The notes under the pieces are model-generated. The model ran no database searches. It saw only the letters and a list, made by a program, of their open reading frames with translations, and was not told where the DNA came from. From the NCBI GenBank assembly GCA_017541825.1, contig JAFXYJ010000037.1, positions 1 through 53,893 on the forward strand: a DNA stretch of 53,893 nucleotides, in the 5' to 3' direction. Below, in pieces: positions 23,214 to 31,556 of this stretch. How positions within the stretch are numbered: the stretch's first letter is position 1; every line of letters begins with the position of its first letter. The position numbers and the translations under genes are program-made. The DNA is from Oscillospiraceae bacterium (GTDB taxonomy: Bacteria; Bacillota; Clostridia; Oscillospirales; Oscillospiraceae).

Positions 23214-24956
23214 TCAGATCGTCCAGCCCGCGCTGGCGGCCTGCAGCTGCGTCATGCGCCGGAACATGCTCCCTTCATCGGAGAGCAGCTCCTCGGGACG
23301 CCCCTGCTCGGCGACCCTGCCCTCCGCGAGGACGACGATCTTGTCCGCCGCCTCCACCGTACGCATCCGGTGGGCGATGACCAGCACGGTCTTGCCTGCC
23401 AGCAGCCGCGACAGGGCGCTCTGTACCTTCGTCTCGTTCTCCACATCCAGCGAGGCCGTGGCCTCGTCGAGCAGCACGATGGGCGCGTTTTTCAGCAGCG
23501 CGCGGGCGATGGAGATGCGCTGACGCTCGCCGCCGGAGAGTCTGGCACCGTTCTCGCCGATGGGCGTATCGTAGCCCCGCGGCAGCCTGGAGACGAACTC
23601 GTCGCAGTTGGCGGCCTTCGCGGCGGCGCGTACCTCCTCATCCGTCGCCCCGTGCTTTCCGAGGCGGATGTTCTCCATGACGGTGTCGTCAAAGAGCACC
23701 ACGTCCTGGAACACCATGGAATAATCGGTCAGCAGCACCTCGGGATCGACATAGGAGATATCCACGCCGCCGACCCTGATGCTGCCCTCGGAGATATCCC
23801 AAAGCCGCGCGGCAAGCCTGGCGCAGGTGCTCTTGCCGGAGCCGGAGGGGCCCACCAGAGCCGTGACCTCGCCCTCCTTTGCGGTGAAGCTGACGCCGCG
23901 GAGCACCTGCTCGCTGTCATAGGCGAAGCCGACGCTGTCAAACACGATGTCGTGGCCGTCGGGCTCGAACGTCTCCGCTCCCTCCGCGGTCTCGGCGTCG
24001 TAGATCTCCATGAGCCGGCCTGCCGAGACCTGGGACATGAACATCTCCGCGATCAGCGCCAGGGCCTGATCGAAGGGCGCGTAGATCCGGGTGATGACCA
24101 GCAGGAACATGAACAGCGTCAGGAATTCGATCCGGCCGGCGAGGATCAGCCTCGTCCCGGTGAGGATCGTGGTCGCCACGCCCAGGCGCATGATGACGCT
24201 GGCCGCGTTGACGAAGATGCCCGTGGACAGCTCGCCCCGGAGCATGGTCTTTTCGTGAGTGTCGATCTTGTCGTTGAGAGTCTGCAGGAAGCGGTCCTCC
24301 TGGTTGGTGGCGCGGATCTCCCGGATGTTCTCCAGCGTCTCCTGGATGCCGTCGGACACGGTGACGGCCGCCGCCTTGGTGATCTCGGAATGGCGCCTGG
24401 CCAGCTTCCGGCTGCCGAACAGAAGGGCGAAGGCCACCGGGACGCCCCACAGGCAGGCCAGCGCGAGACGCCAGTTGTAAATGAAGAGCATGACGGCGAT
24501 GATCGCGGTGGAGATGTATGACCCGTAGAGGTAGCCCAGGCAGTGGGACCATACGTGTTCGAGCCGGTTCACGTCGCCCATGATGGTCTCGGTGAGGTCC
24601 GCCAGATCCCGCTTGCCGAAATAGCCCAGGGGCAGCCTGCGCAGACGCTCGGCGATCGAAATGCGCATGTTTTTGACCTCGCCGTACACGAGGCCGTAGG
24701 TGGCCCTGTACTGCTGCCAGTGGGTGAGATACGACAGCACCAGGAACGCGGCGACGGCGGGCAGGATCACCGCGGCGCCGGGCAGAGAACCGTTCCCGAT
24801 CAATGTGTCCATGAACCGATCCATCATCAGATAGAGGATGCCCATGCCGCCCATCACGACGAGATTGACGATGACCGTCCAGTACGTTCCCGCCTTTGCG
24901 TTCCGCACGCCCTGATCGCTCAGGGCATATTTTCTCTGAAACTCTTTCCCGAACAT
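23214..24956 (-). CDS. ABC transporter, fused membrane and ATPase domains (half-transporter B)
   Basis: The 580-residue product has an N-terminal six-helix exporter-type membrane domain and a C-terminal ATPase with Walker A GPSGSGKST, signature LSGGERQR and Walker B/D-loop LLDEATASLD. I chose the start at 24956 (MFGKEFQRKYALSDQG) because a strong GGGAGGGA precedes it; the frame is open further upstream. It starts only two bases after the stop of a second half-transporter, so they likely form a heterodimer. Placed after feoAB and a DtxR-type regulator, it may move an iron chelate. Exporter-fold siderophore importers (YbtPQ, IrtAB) are a precedent, but direction and substrate cannot be read from sequence. 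Confidence 0.88.
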   Translation of the reverse strand: MFGKEFQRKYALSDQGVRNAKAGTYWTVIVNLVVMGGMGILYLMMDRFMDTLIGNGSLPGAAVILPAVAAFLVLSYLTHWQQYRATYGLVYGEVKNMRISIAERLRRLPLGYFGKRDLADLTETIMGDVNRLEHVWSHCLGYLYGSYISTAIIAVMLFIYNWRLALACLWGVPVAFALLFGSRKLARRHSEITKAAAVTVSDGIQETLENIREIRATNQEDRFLQTLNDKIDTHEKTMLRGELSTGIFVNAASVIMRLGVATTILTGTRLILAGRIEFLTLFMFLLVITRIYAPFDQALALIAEMFMSQVSAGRLMEIYDAETAEGAETFEPDGHDIVFDSVGFAYDSEQVLRGVSFTAKEGEVTALVGPSGSGKSTCARLAARLWDISEGSIRVGGVDISYVDPEVLLTDYSMVFQDVVLFDDTVMENIRLGKHGATDEEVRAAAKAANCDEFVSRLPRGYDTPIGENGARLSGGERQRISIARALLKNAPIVLLDEATASLDVENETKVQSALSRLLAGKTVLVIAHRMRTVEAADKIVVLAEGRVAEQGRPEELLSDEGSMFRRMTQLQAASAGWTI

Positions 24957-24958
24957 TT

Positions 24959-26761
24959 TTATTCCCTCCCTTCGTCCGCGGAGATCCGCCATTTCACGGC
25001 CTGCTGGTAATCCGCCCACATGCGGGCATAAAGGCCGCCCGACCGCAGCAGCTCTTCGTGCGTGCCCTGCTCGGCGACGCGGCCGGAATCCAGCACGATG
25101 ATCCTGTCCGCGCCGACGACGGTGGACAGGCGGTGGGCGATCATGATGACCGTGCGGCCCTTCGTCAGAACAGCGAAAGCCTTCTGGATCAGCGCCTCGT
25201 TTTCCGGGTCGGCGAAGGCCGTGGCCTCGTCCAGCACCACGATGGGCGCGTCCTTCAGTATCGCCCGAGCCAGCGCCACGCGCTGCTGCTCGCCGCCGGA
25301 GAGGTACGTCCCCTCGGTCCCGATGATCGTATCCATCCCGTCGGGGAGCTTTTCAAGGATATCGTCACACTGCGCGGCGGAGAGCGCCGCCTTTACCTCA
25401 TCCCGGGAGGCGTCCGGCCTGGCGGCCCGCACGTTTTCCAGGATCGACGCCTTGAACAGATGCGTGTTCTGGAACACGAAGGCCACCTGGTCCATCAGCA
25501 CATGGGGATCGGTCAGGCGCACGTCCGTGCCGCCTACCTCCACCGCGCCGGAGCTCACGTCCCAGAAGCGGGGGATCAGACTGGCCGCCGTGGTCTTGCC
25601 GCCGCCGGAGGGACCCACCAGAGCCACGGTCTGGCCCGGCTCGACGCGGAAGGACACATGATCGAGCGCGGGAATGCCGGCGCCGTAATAGGTAAAGCTC
25701 ACGTCCCTGAACGTCACGCTGTTGTCCTTCGGCGTCAGGGGATGGGCGGTGATCTCCATGGTCGGGGCGTTCATCACATGGGCGATGCGGCCCAGGGCGG
25801 TGCTGGCCAGCATCATGCCGCTGGCGGCGAACATGATCCTCGCCAGCGCGGTGGAGACAATGGCCGAAAAGACCGCATAGAAGGCGAAGTCGGTCAGAAA
25901 CGACGCGAAGGTCCCGTTTTTCAGCGCGGCGGGAGCCAGCAGCAGCGCCACCGGGACGAGGAAGACGAACGCCCCCTCCGTGGCGGTCAGGTTGATCGCC
26001 TGCGGCACCCGGCACACGTCGCCCTGGTAATGCTCCGCCTTGGCGCTGTAATCCTCGATGGCCTGCTTGAAGGCGCGGAAGGAATACACCGTCTGCTGGA
26101 ACACCTTCACCACGGGGATGCCCCGCACGTATTCCGTGCCGGCCTTGCTCATCACGTCCTGCGCCGCCTGATATTCGGCCATGAGCCCGGCGATTTTGCC
26201 GCCCATCATGCTGAACATGGCCCCGACGGATACCACCGCCGAGAGCAGGCAGGCCGCGCCCATGCGCCAGTCGAAGACGAACATCAGCGCGATCATCGCC
26301 AGCACCATGGCGGCGCTGCCCACGATGTCCGCCAGATTGTGGGCCAGCAGCGTCTCGGTCTCCGAGGCCGCGCCGTCCAGGCGGTTTCGCAGCAGGCCGG
26401 AGGCGTTGGAATCGAAGAAGCCCAGAGGCGTCTTCATCAGATGCGCCATGCCCTGCTTGCGGATGTTGGAGGCTGTGCGGAACGCCGCCAGATGCGTGCA
26501 CATCAGCGCGGCGAAGTACACGAGGATGCCTCCGAAGGAGAAGGCGAAGGCCATCCAGCCGTAGCGGGCGACGCCGGTGGCCTGCGTCCAGTTGGGCGCC
26601 GCGGCGATCAGATCTCTGGCCACCAGCCAGATGCATATGTAGGGGGCCATGCCCAGGATCATGGCGACGGCGGAAAGGCCGAGCCCCAGGAAGGTCAGCC
26701 ACCTGTAGCTGCCCGCGTAGCCGAGCAGGACAGCCAGATCACTTTGTTTCTTTTCTTTCAT
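24959..26761 (-). CDS. ABC transporter, fused membrane and ATPase domains (half-transporter A)
   Basis: The 600-residue product has a six-helix exporter-type membrane domain followed by an ATPase with Walker A GPSGGGKTT, signature LSGGEQQR and the Walker B/D-loop variant LDEATAFADPENE. In that variant, phenylalanine-alanine-aspartate replaces the common SLD/ALD. It lies between feoB1 and the partner half-transporter with gaps of 19 and 2 bases and is surely in the same operon. The association with Feo genes and a DtxR-family regulator suggests metal-chelate transport; a drug or peptide exporter is the alternative. Confidence 0.88.
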   Translation of the reverse strand: MKEKKQSDLAVLLGYAGSYRWLTFLGLGLSAVAMILGMAPYICIWLVARDLIAAAPNWTQATGVARYGWMAFAFSFGGILVYFAALMCTHLAAFRTASNIRKQGMAHLMKTPLGFFDSNASGLLRNRLDGAASETETLLAHNLADIVGSAAMVLAMIALMFVFDWRMGAACLLSAVVSVGAMFSMMGGKIAGLMAEYQAAQDVMSKAGTEYVRGIPVVKVFQQTVYSFRAFKQAIEDYSAKAEHYQGDVCRVPQAINLTATEGAFVFLVPVALLLAPAALKNGTFASFLTDFAFYAVFSAIVSTALARIMFAASGMMLASTALGRIAHVMNAPTMEITAHPLTPKDNSVTFRDVSFTYYGAGIPALDHVSFRVEPGQTVALVGPSGGGKTTAASLIPRFWDVSSGAVEVGGTDVRLTDPHVLMDQVAFVFQNTHLFKASILENVRAARPDASRDEVKAALSAAQCDDILEKLPDGMDTIIGTEGTYLSGGEQQRVALARAILKDAPIVVLDEATAFADPENEALIQKAFAVLTKGRTVIMIAHRLSTVVGADRIIVLDSGRVAEQGTHEELLRSGGLYARMWADYQQAVKWRISADEGRE

Positions 26762-26780
26762 ATTTCCTCCCTCCCGGCGT

Positions 26781-28646
26781 TTACAGGAACAGCGCCGCGA
26801 TGTGATAGACGATGCAGGAGAGGATCAGCGCGCCGCAGATATAAAAGGCCGCGATCCTCGCCGTCCATTTCAGCGAATGGGATTCCCTGTAGGTCGTGGA
26901 AAGCGCCATGACGCAGGGGATGTTGAAGGTGCAGGCGCACATGAAGGCCAGCGCCTCCGCCTTGCCGACCACATCCGTCATGGCCCGGCCGAGGACGGCG
27001 TTGTCGGTGGCGACGGAGAAGGCGGAGCGGAAGGTCGCGTCGAGCACGGTGCCGTTCCCGACGAACACCGCGTTGAGCACACCCAGCACGGCCTCCTTGG
27101 CAAAGGCGGAGCTCAAAAAGCCCATGAAGGTCCGCCAGCCGAGTCCGAAGATCCTTGTCACCGGCTCGATCGCCGTTCCGATCTTGTAGAGAAGGCTGTC
27201 CGCCACGTTCCCGGTGCCGCTGTAGGAGAAGACCCAGAACAGCAGAGAGATCAGCGTAACGGTGCGCAGCGCCCGCTTGAAGATGTCAAAGGCCTTGAGC
27301 AGCGCCTCCTTTGCGATGTGCTTCCAATGGGGCCTGTGATAGGGCGGCAGCTCCATGATCATGCCGCTGCGGGCGTTTTCCGGGACCAGAGTGCGGCCGA
27401 AGACTTTGGAGACGGCGGTCATGAGGACCATGACGTACAGCAGGATGCCGACGACGACCAGCAGGGTCTGCAGGGGCGTGAAGAACATGGAGCTGATGAC
27501 GGGGATGATCGTCCAGATCGACGCGCAGGGCACCGCCCAAACCACCGCCATGGTCAGCATGCGCTGGCCCCAGTTGTCCATGACGCGCGTGCCGCAGGTG
27601 CCGCCGATCGTGCAGCCGAAGCCCATCAGGATCGGGCATATGGCCTTTCCCTGGAGCCCGAGCCCCGAGAGCAGATTGTCGAACTGATACGCCGCCCGCG
27701 CCAGGAAGCCGATCTCCTCCAGATATCCGAAAACCAGGTTGACGCCGAAAACGAAGCCGGACATCGCCACACAGAAATACAGCGTGTTGGGCAGGATGAT
27801 GCTGAAGATCGAAACCAGCCAGGGATGCACGTTCAGAGAGGTGAGCAGATCGGCGATGGGCCTGTTGAGCAGCTGCGGGATCATGGCGCCGATCCCCATC
27901 AGGGGAAAACAGATCACCATCGCGGCCAGGAAGCCGAGGAGAATGGTGCCGAAGCAGGCAAGCTTTCCCCAAACCGGGCTCAAGAGCCGCCTGTCGCGCT
28001 TGCTCATCTCATACTTTTTCTGTTCCGAGCGGGTCACGCCCTCCAGCATGCGCCGGATCCATCGGAATTTCGCTTCGCTCTCCGCCCGGACCGCATCGGC
28101 GGATCCCCTGTCCTCCCCTTTCGGAAGCTCGGGCACAGAGCTGAGCTTATGCGGAGCCTCCAGCTCCCGGGCCAGCAATTCCCTGAGGGCGTCATATCCC
28201 CTGCTCTCGGCCGCGATGAAGGGCAGCACCGGGATGCCGAGCCGCCGTTCCAGCAGCTCGTGGTCTATCTCCTTGTTCTGCGACGCCGCCACATCCATCA
28301 TGTTCAGCAGCAGGACTGCGGGCTTGTCCAGCGCGGCAAATTCCGCCACCATGTACATGCTGCGCTCCAGCTGCGAAGCGTCCACGAGGATGCACACCAG
28401 ATCCGCCAAGCCCAGCTTGATGAACTCGGCGGTGATGACCTCCTCGTCGGAGTTTCCGGACAGGCCGTAGCTGCCCGGAAGGTCGGTCACGGTGTACCTT
28501 GTTCCTTTATAGGTGTAATAACCGTCGTTCTTTTCAACGGTTTTTCCCGGCCAGTTGCCCACATGCTGGCGGGAGCCGGTCAGCGCGTTATAGACCGTGG
28601 ACTTGCCGGAGTTCGGCTGACCCAGCAGAGCGATCCTCGTTTTCAT
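26781..28646 (-). CDS. feoB: FeoB-like ferrous iron transporter, short form
   Basis: This GTPase-coupled membrane protein takes up ferrous iron. The N-terminal G domain has G1 GQPNSGKST (residues 8-16), the switch region HVGNWPGKTVEK, G3 DLPGSYGL and G4 NMMD. A membrane part with Gate/nucleoside-recognition-like segments follows from about residue 225. At 621 residues it is clearly shorter than the second FeoB of this window (762 residues), so the two are not a recent duplication. Its ATG overlaps the feoA stop by four bases. Two ABC half-transporters follow in the operon. Confidence 0.9.
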   Translation of the reverse strand: MKTRIALLGQPNSGKSTVYNALTGSRQHVGNWPGKTVEKNDGYYTYKGTRYTVTDLPGSYGLSGNSDEEVITAEFIKLGLADLVCILVDASQLERSMYMVAEFAALDKPAVLLLNMMDVAASQNKEIDHELLERRLGIPVLPFIAAESRGYDALRELLARELEAPHKLSSVPELPKGEDRGSADAVRAESEAKFRWIRRMLEGVTRSEQKKYEMSKRDRRLLSPVWGKLACFGTILLGFLAAMVICFPLMGIGAMIPQLLNRPIADLLTSLNVHPWLVSIFSIILPNTLYFCVAMSGFVFGVNLVFGYLEEIGFLARAAYQFDNLLSGLGLQGKAICPILMGFGCTIGGTCGTRVMDNWGQRMLTMAVVWAVPCASIWTIIPVISSMFFTPLQTLLVVVGILLYVMVLMTAVSKVFGRTLVPENARSGMIMELPPYHRPHWKHIAKEALLKAFDIFKRALRTVTLISLLFWVFSYSGTGNVADSLLYKIGTAIEPVTRIFGLGWRTFMGFLSSAFAKEAVLGVLNAVFVGNGTVLDATFRSAFSVATDNAVLGRAMTDVVGKAEALAFMCACTFNIPCVMALSTTYRESHSLKWTARIAAFYICGALILSCIVYHIAALFL

Positions 28647-28864
28647 GCCGTTTCCACCTCGATTCTCTCCGCGTCCGTGCGGTTGACGGCGATCAGCGTT
28701 TCCCGCAGATAGATCAGCACGGGCATTTTTCGGTCGTTGCGCACCGTTTGGAACTCCGTGCCCTCCGTGAGGCCGATGGCGGTGATGCGCTTTGCCAGAT
28801 GTGCGTCTCCTCCGATCCTGCGGATCACGCCGCAGGAATCGGGCTTCGTATCCGTCAGCTTCAT
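28643..28864 (-). CDS. feoA: FeoA-like SH3-type protein
   Basis: This 73-residue protein has the FeoA core pattern (RRIGGDAHLAKRITAIGLTEGTEF) and is thought to assist FeoB on the cytoplasmic side. The start at 28864 follows GGGAGGAAG. It overlaps feoB by four bases (ATGA), giving translational coupling. A DtxR-like palindrome lies 25 bases upstream. Confidence 0.88.
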   Translation of the reverse strand: MKLTDTKPDSCGVIRRIGGDAHLAKRITAIGLTEGTEFQTVRNDRKMPVLIYLRETLIAVNRTDAERIEVETA

Positions 28865-28888
28865 GCTCTTCCTCCCTTTTTCATTTAT

Positions 28889-28906
28889 AGTTAGATGTAT
28901 TTAACT
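28889..28906. promoter_or_regulatory. Candidate DtxR-family operator upstream of feoA1
   Basis: The imperfect palindrome AGTTAG-N6-TTAACT matches the GTTAG-N6-CTAAC pattern seen at other sites in this window, with one mismatch between arms. It lies directly before the feoA ribosome binding site, where bound repressor would block expression. Confidence 0.55.
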
Positions 28907-28918
28907 TCCCGGGTTTGT

Positions 28919-28943
28919 CATGCCCCGCCGCCGGCGGGGCATG
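28919..28943. repeat. GC-rich hairpin between regulator and feoA1
   Basis: CATGCCCCGCC at 28919-28929 pairs perfectly with its complement at 28933-28943 around a three-base loop. It follows the regulator gene on the - strand but lacks a U-run, so it may be a weak terminator or mRNA processing/stability hairpin. Confidence 0.5.
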
Positions 28944-28964
28944 ATCCTTCTTCTGTGTGTCCGT

Positions 28965-29324
28965 TCATTCCGTCTGCATTTTCAGAGCGGCGATGCTTTT
29001 GTCGCTGATGGCATGCTCCATCCGACAGGCGTCCGTCTCCGCCGTCTCGTCGTCGACTCCGAGGTGAACGAGCCATTCCTTCAAAACGCGGTACTTGTCA
29101 TAGACCCGCTCCGCGATCTCAGAACCGGCCCGGGTGAGGTGCAGGCGTTTGTCTATATCCATCGTGAGCATGCCGCCCTCCCGAAGAAGCTTCATGGAGC
29201 GGCTCACGCTGGCCTTGCTGACATTCAGTTTTCTGGCGACGTCCGTTGAATGCACGATCCCGTTTTCCTTCTGCAGGACATAGATCGCCTTCAGGCAGTC
29301 CTCTCCGGCTCTGTACAGCTCCAT
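28965..29324 (-). CDS. DtxR/MntR-family metal-dependent transcriptional regulator
   Basis: The 119-residue product has a winged helix-turn-helix (STDVARKLNVSKASVSRSMKLL, given here with residues 25-46) and a dimerisation domain, but no C-terminal SH3 domain. The metal ligand motif near the end reads DACRMEH, the Cys-x2-Glu-His form of iron-type DtxR/IdeR rather than the Glu-x2-Glu-His form of MntR. At the N-terminal metal position (DtxR Met10, MntR Asp8) it has Asp in GEDCLK. The expected role is iron-dependent repression of the adjacent feo-ABC operon and the divergent array. A palindrome upstream suggests autoregulation. Confidence 0.87.
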   Translation of the reverse strand: MELYRAGEDCLKAIYVLQKENGIVHSTDVARKLNVSKASVSRSMKLLREGGMLTMDIDKRLHLTRAGSEIAERVYDKYRVLKEWLVHLGVDDETAETDACRMEHAISDKSIAALKMQTE

Positions 29325-29373
29325 ACGTCATCACCGCCTTTACAAAACCTATGATTTTAGATATACAACTCTT

Positions 29374-29389
29374 GTTAGCCGTTTCTAAC
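29374..29389. promoter_or_regulatory. Candidate DtxR-family operator upstream of the first regulator
   Basis: GTTAG-N6-CTAAC is a perfect palindrome 50 bases upstream of the regulator start. It has the same arm sequence and spacing as the sites near 29.55 kb and 40.91 kb, so autoregulation is likely. Confidence 0.65.
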
Positions 29390-29519
29390 CTCAATATAAA
29401 CAATGATCGCCTCCGTGTCAATAGGAGATTCTCGCCAATCGCAGAGGCCGGCCTTATTCGGCGCAGAGGGGCAAAGGGGCCGGAACCGATCGCTGATCGA
29501 AAAAAGTCATCAACGGGTC

Positions 29520-29548
29520 TTTTCAAACGGGATCATCTGTGATATAGT
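29520..29548 (+). promoter_or_regulatory. Possible promoter of the MBL/ATC-hydrolase array
   Basis: A -10-like TATAGT lies at 29543-29548 with a weak -35 (TTTCAA, 29520-29525) 17 bases upstream. Transcription would begin at about 29554, inside the palindrome cluster just downstream, which fits control by a repressor. Confidence 0.45.
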
Positions 29549-29551
29549 ACG

Positions 29552-29580
29552 AAGTTAGTAAAAACTAACTTATGTTAGTT
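29552..29580. promoter_or_regulatory. Composite DtxR-family operator before the MBL/ATC-hydrolase array
   Basis: AAGTTAG-N6-CTAACTT (29552-29571) is a perfect 20-base palindrome. It overlaps a second perfect palindrome, AACTAAC-N4-GTTAGTT (29563-29580), giving three half-sites in 29 bases. Such an arrangement could bind two repressor dimers. It lies just downstream of a TATAGT -10 candidate. Confidence 0.68.
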
Positions 29581-29635
29581 ATATCATTTTCATCCTTTTT
29601 ACATACTTTTTTGAATGGACGCAGGAGGATCATAT

Positions 29636-30505
29636 ATGGCAAAGAAGGATTCGCAGAACCAGAAGAAGTCCATGAGCGCGATGTTCCGCGGCAGGGCGAT
29701 CTTCAAGCCTCTGAACACCGGGCGTATAGACGAACGCGTCGCCTGCGTGCGGGAATGGGTCGCCAATATCTTCTTCTACACCAAAAACGGCACGACGATC
29801 ATGATCGACGCGGGATACAATTACGACCGTCTGCGCCAAAAAATGGGCTGGCTGAGCATAGATCCCGCATCGATCGGGCACATCCTGATCACCCACCAGG
29901 ACACCGACCATGTCGGGGCCCTGGAAACGGACAGCGAGCAGCTTTTCCGGAACGCGACGATCTACCTCAGCGAGATCGAGAACCGCTATCTGACCGGCGA
30001 GGCCCGGCGCAGAGTCATCCACGGACTGTATAAACTGCCGATGTTCAGGACCGGCAACAAGCGCGTGCTGCTCAGGGACGGCGAGGTTTTCCGGATCGGG
30101 GATATCAAGATCGAATGCATCCTCTGTCCCGGGCACACCTGGGGCCATATGGTCTATCTGATCGACGACGAATACCTGTTCACCGGCGACACGATCTGGT
30201 TCGGCGCGGACGGCGGCTACAGCTTTATCTCCACGCTGGCCGAGGACAACAAGCTTGCGGTCCGGTCCCTGGCTGCTCTGGAAAAGACGCTGCGCGCGAG
30301 AAAGGGGCCCATCCGGATCATCACCGGCCACACCGGCTGGACCGACGACCTGGACTCCGCTTTCCTCCACAGGACAGAGCTGTGCAGGCCGTTCACGAGG
30401 AAGTATACGGACCCCGACGCCCCCTTTGACGGCTATGAGGAGTCGGACGATACGGAGGAAAAGGCGCGCACGGTACGGCTGGAAAAGAAGGTGTTCCGCG
30501 CATGA
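29636..30505 (+). CDS. MBL-fold metallo-hydrolase
   Basis: The product (289 residues from this start) has the metallo-beta-lactamase fold metal motif as ITHQDTDHVG near residue 90. The second histidine of the usual HxHxDH is replaced by aspartate, as in a known subgroup. Further ligands are likely in CPGHTWGH, LFTGDTIWF and IITGHTGW. MBL hydrolases of this kind cleave esters, lactones, thioesters or amides; the substrate here is unknown. The start at 29636 follows GGAGG at 29624-29628; another ATG at 29615 has no good site. The stop overlaps the next gene by four bases. It is the first gene after the composite operator and so probably leads an iron-regulated array. Confidence 0.85.
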   Translation: MAKKDSQNQKKSMSAMFRGRAIFKPLNTGRIDERVACVREWVANIFFYTKNGTTIMIDAGYNYDRLRQKMGWLSIDPASIGHILITHQDTDHVGALETDSEQLFRNATIYLSEIENRYLTGEARRRVIHGLYKLPMFRTGNKRVLLRDGEVFRIGDIKIECILCPGHTWGHMVYLIDDEYLFTGDTIWFGADGGYSFISTLAEDNKLAVRSLAALEKTLRARKGPIRIITGHTGWTDDLDSAFLHRTELCRPFTRKYTDPDAPFDGYEESDDTEEKARTVRLEKKVFRA

Positions 30506-31134
30506 AGTACGCGGGCATGCCCGCGGGGATGTGGGCGCTCTTTGCCGGGAGCTTTCGGAAAAAGCTCCCGGAGGTCCTGGGCTATGACCGGGCCGGGGCG
30601 GCGCGGATCACAAGGGCGGCGCACGGGAGATACCGAAGGCTGATCGCCGGGCTGCCGGAGTTTGAGAAGGGCGACCGCTTCCGGATGAACATCGTCAGCT
30701 GCGCCATGCTCTCGGCCTTTGCGCTGGAAATGCCGAAGCGTCCCAGGCCGGACGCCCTGACGGCATATTACCGCCAGGCCATGATGACCGCGCCGATGAA
30801 ATGGTTCTGCCGGATCAGCGGAAGGGCGAAGTTCGGCAAAAGGGATATCGAGGGCATGAAACAGACCGCCGCCTTCCGGGCGGCGGACAGGAACCCCTAC
30901 TCGTGGAACATGGAATTTCTGCCCTACCCCGACGGCAGCGGCTACGAGGCCCGCTTTTCAAAATGCGGCATCTGCACGCTGATGGGCGAGCTGGGGCTGT
31001 CCGATCTCGTCGTCGCCATGTGCCGGCTGGACTACGTCATGAGCGAGGCCGGCGGCACGGACACTTTCGTGCGGAAATACACGCTGGCCTCGGGCGGTCC
31101 CTACTGCGACTGCGGATATCTGCGGAAGCGCTGA
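30502..31134 (+). CDS. ATC hydrolase family protein (L-2-amino-thiazoline-4-carboxylate hydrolase-like)
   Basis: The 210-residue product resembles the family named after the Pseudomonas enzyme that opens the ring of 2-amino-thiazoline-4-carboxylate. Its C-terminal half holds a conserved frame shared with the protein at 39.6 kb: CGIC, ELG, MCRLD, FVRKY and a final CDCGYL. Gut Clostridia have many members whose true substrates are unknown, so thiazoline hydrolysis is not assured. It overlaps the MBL gene by four bases (ATGA), so both are made together. Position in a DtxR-operator-led array suggests action on an iron-linked small molecule. Confidence 0.72.
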   Translation: MKYAGMPAGMWALFAGSFRKKLPEVLGYDRAGAARITRAAHGRYRRLIAGLPEFEKGDRFRMNIVSCAMLSAFALEMPKRPRPDALTAYYRQAMMTAPMKWFCRISGRAKFGKRDIEGMKQTAAFRAADRNPYSWNMEFLPYPDGSGYEARFSKCGICTLMGELGLSDLVVAMCRLDYVMSEAGGTDTFVRKYTLASGGPYCDCGYLRKR

Positions 31135-31168
31135 GCCGTTCGCCGCGCTCATCCCGGCGGCTGCTTTT
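31134..31168 (+). terminator. Weak terminator-like hairpin
   Basis: CGCCG at 31141-31145 pairs with CGGCG at 31155-31159, with an outer AGC/GCT pair, followed by TTTTT at 31164-31168. It could partly separate the first two genes from the following ones. The rest of the 167-base gap shows no clear promoter. Confidence 0.45.
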
Positions 31169-31301
31169 TCGCGATGTTTTGTCTCGGAATCCTGCAATAC
31201 ACCAGAGTATCCCCGTGATTTCCCGACTTCATCCGGCGAAAGCACCTGCCGATCCGTGCACTCAAACGGCGCAGCGCTTTCGAGAAAGTGAGGATAAAAC
31301 A

Positions 31302-31556
31302 ATGATAAAAACCACATTGAAGATCGACGGGATGAGCTGCTCCATGTGCGAGGCGCACATCAACGACGTGATCCGCAAAACCGTCCCCGGCGCGAAGAAG
31401 GTCTCCGCCTCCCACGCGAAGGGAGAGGCCAGCTTCCTGACGGAGGAAGCGGTCGATGAAAACCGCTTGAAGGACGCCATTGCCGCGACGGGTTATGAAT
31501 GCGTCTCCGTGACGGCGGCGCCCTATCAAAAGAAGGGCTGGTTCGGTTTGGGATGA
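31302..31556 (+). CDS. Heavy-metal-associated (HMA) domain metallochaperone, CopZ-like
   Basis: The 84-residue protein is a single ferredoxin-like HMA domain with the metal-binding motif GMSCSMCEAHI (M-x-C-x2-C at about residues 10-15) and the closing ATGYECVSV segment typical of CopZ and ATPase metal domains. It binds soft monovalent or divalent metals, usually copper or zinc. The start at 31302 follows GTGAGGA. Its stop overlaps the start of a ZIP transporter gene by four bases, so chaperone and transporter are coupled. Confidence 0.85.
   Translation: MIKTTLKIDGMSCSMCEAHINDVIRKTVPGAKKVSASHAKGEASFLTEEAVDENRLKDAIAATGYECVSVTAAPYQKKGWFGLG

Noticed and set aside
29636-30505. A damaged MBL active site, because HxHxDH reads HQDTDH
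   Set aside because: This variant occurs in an intact subgroup of MBL proteins, and the other ligand motifs are present.
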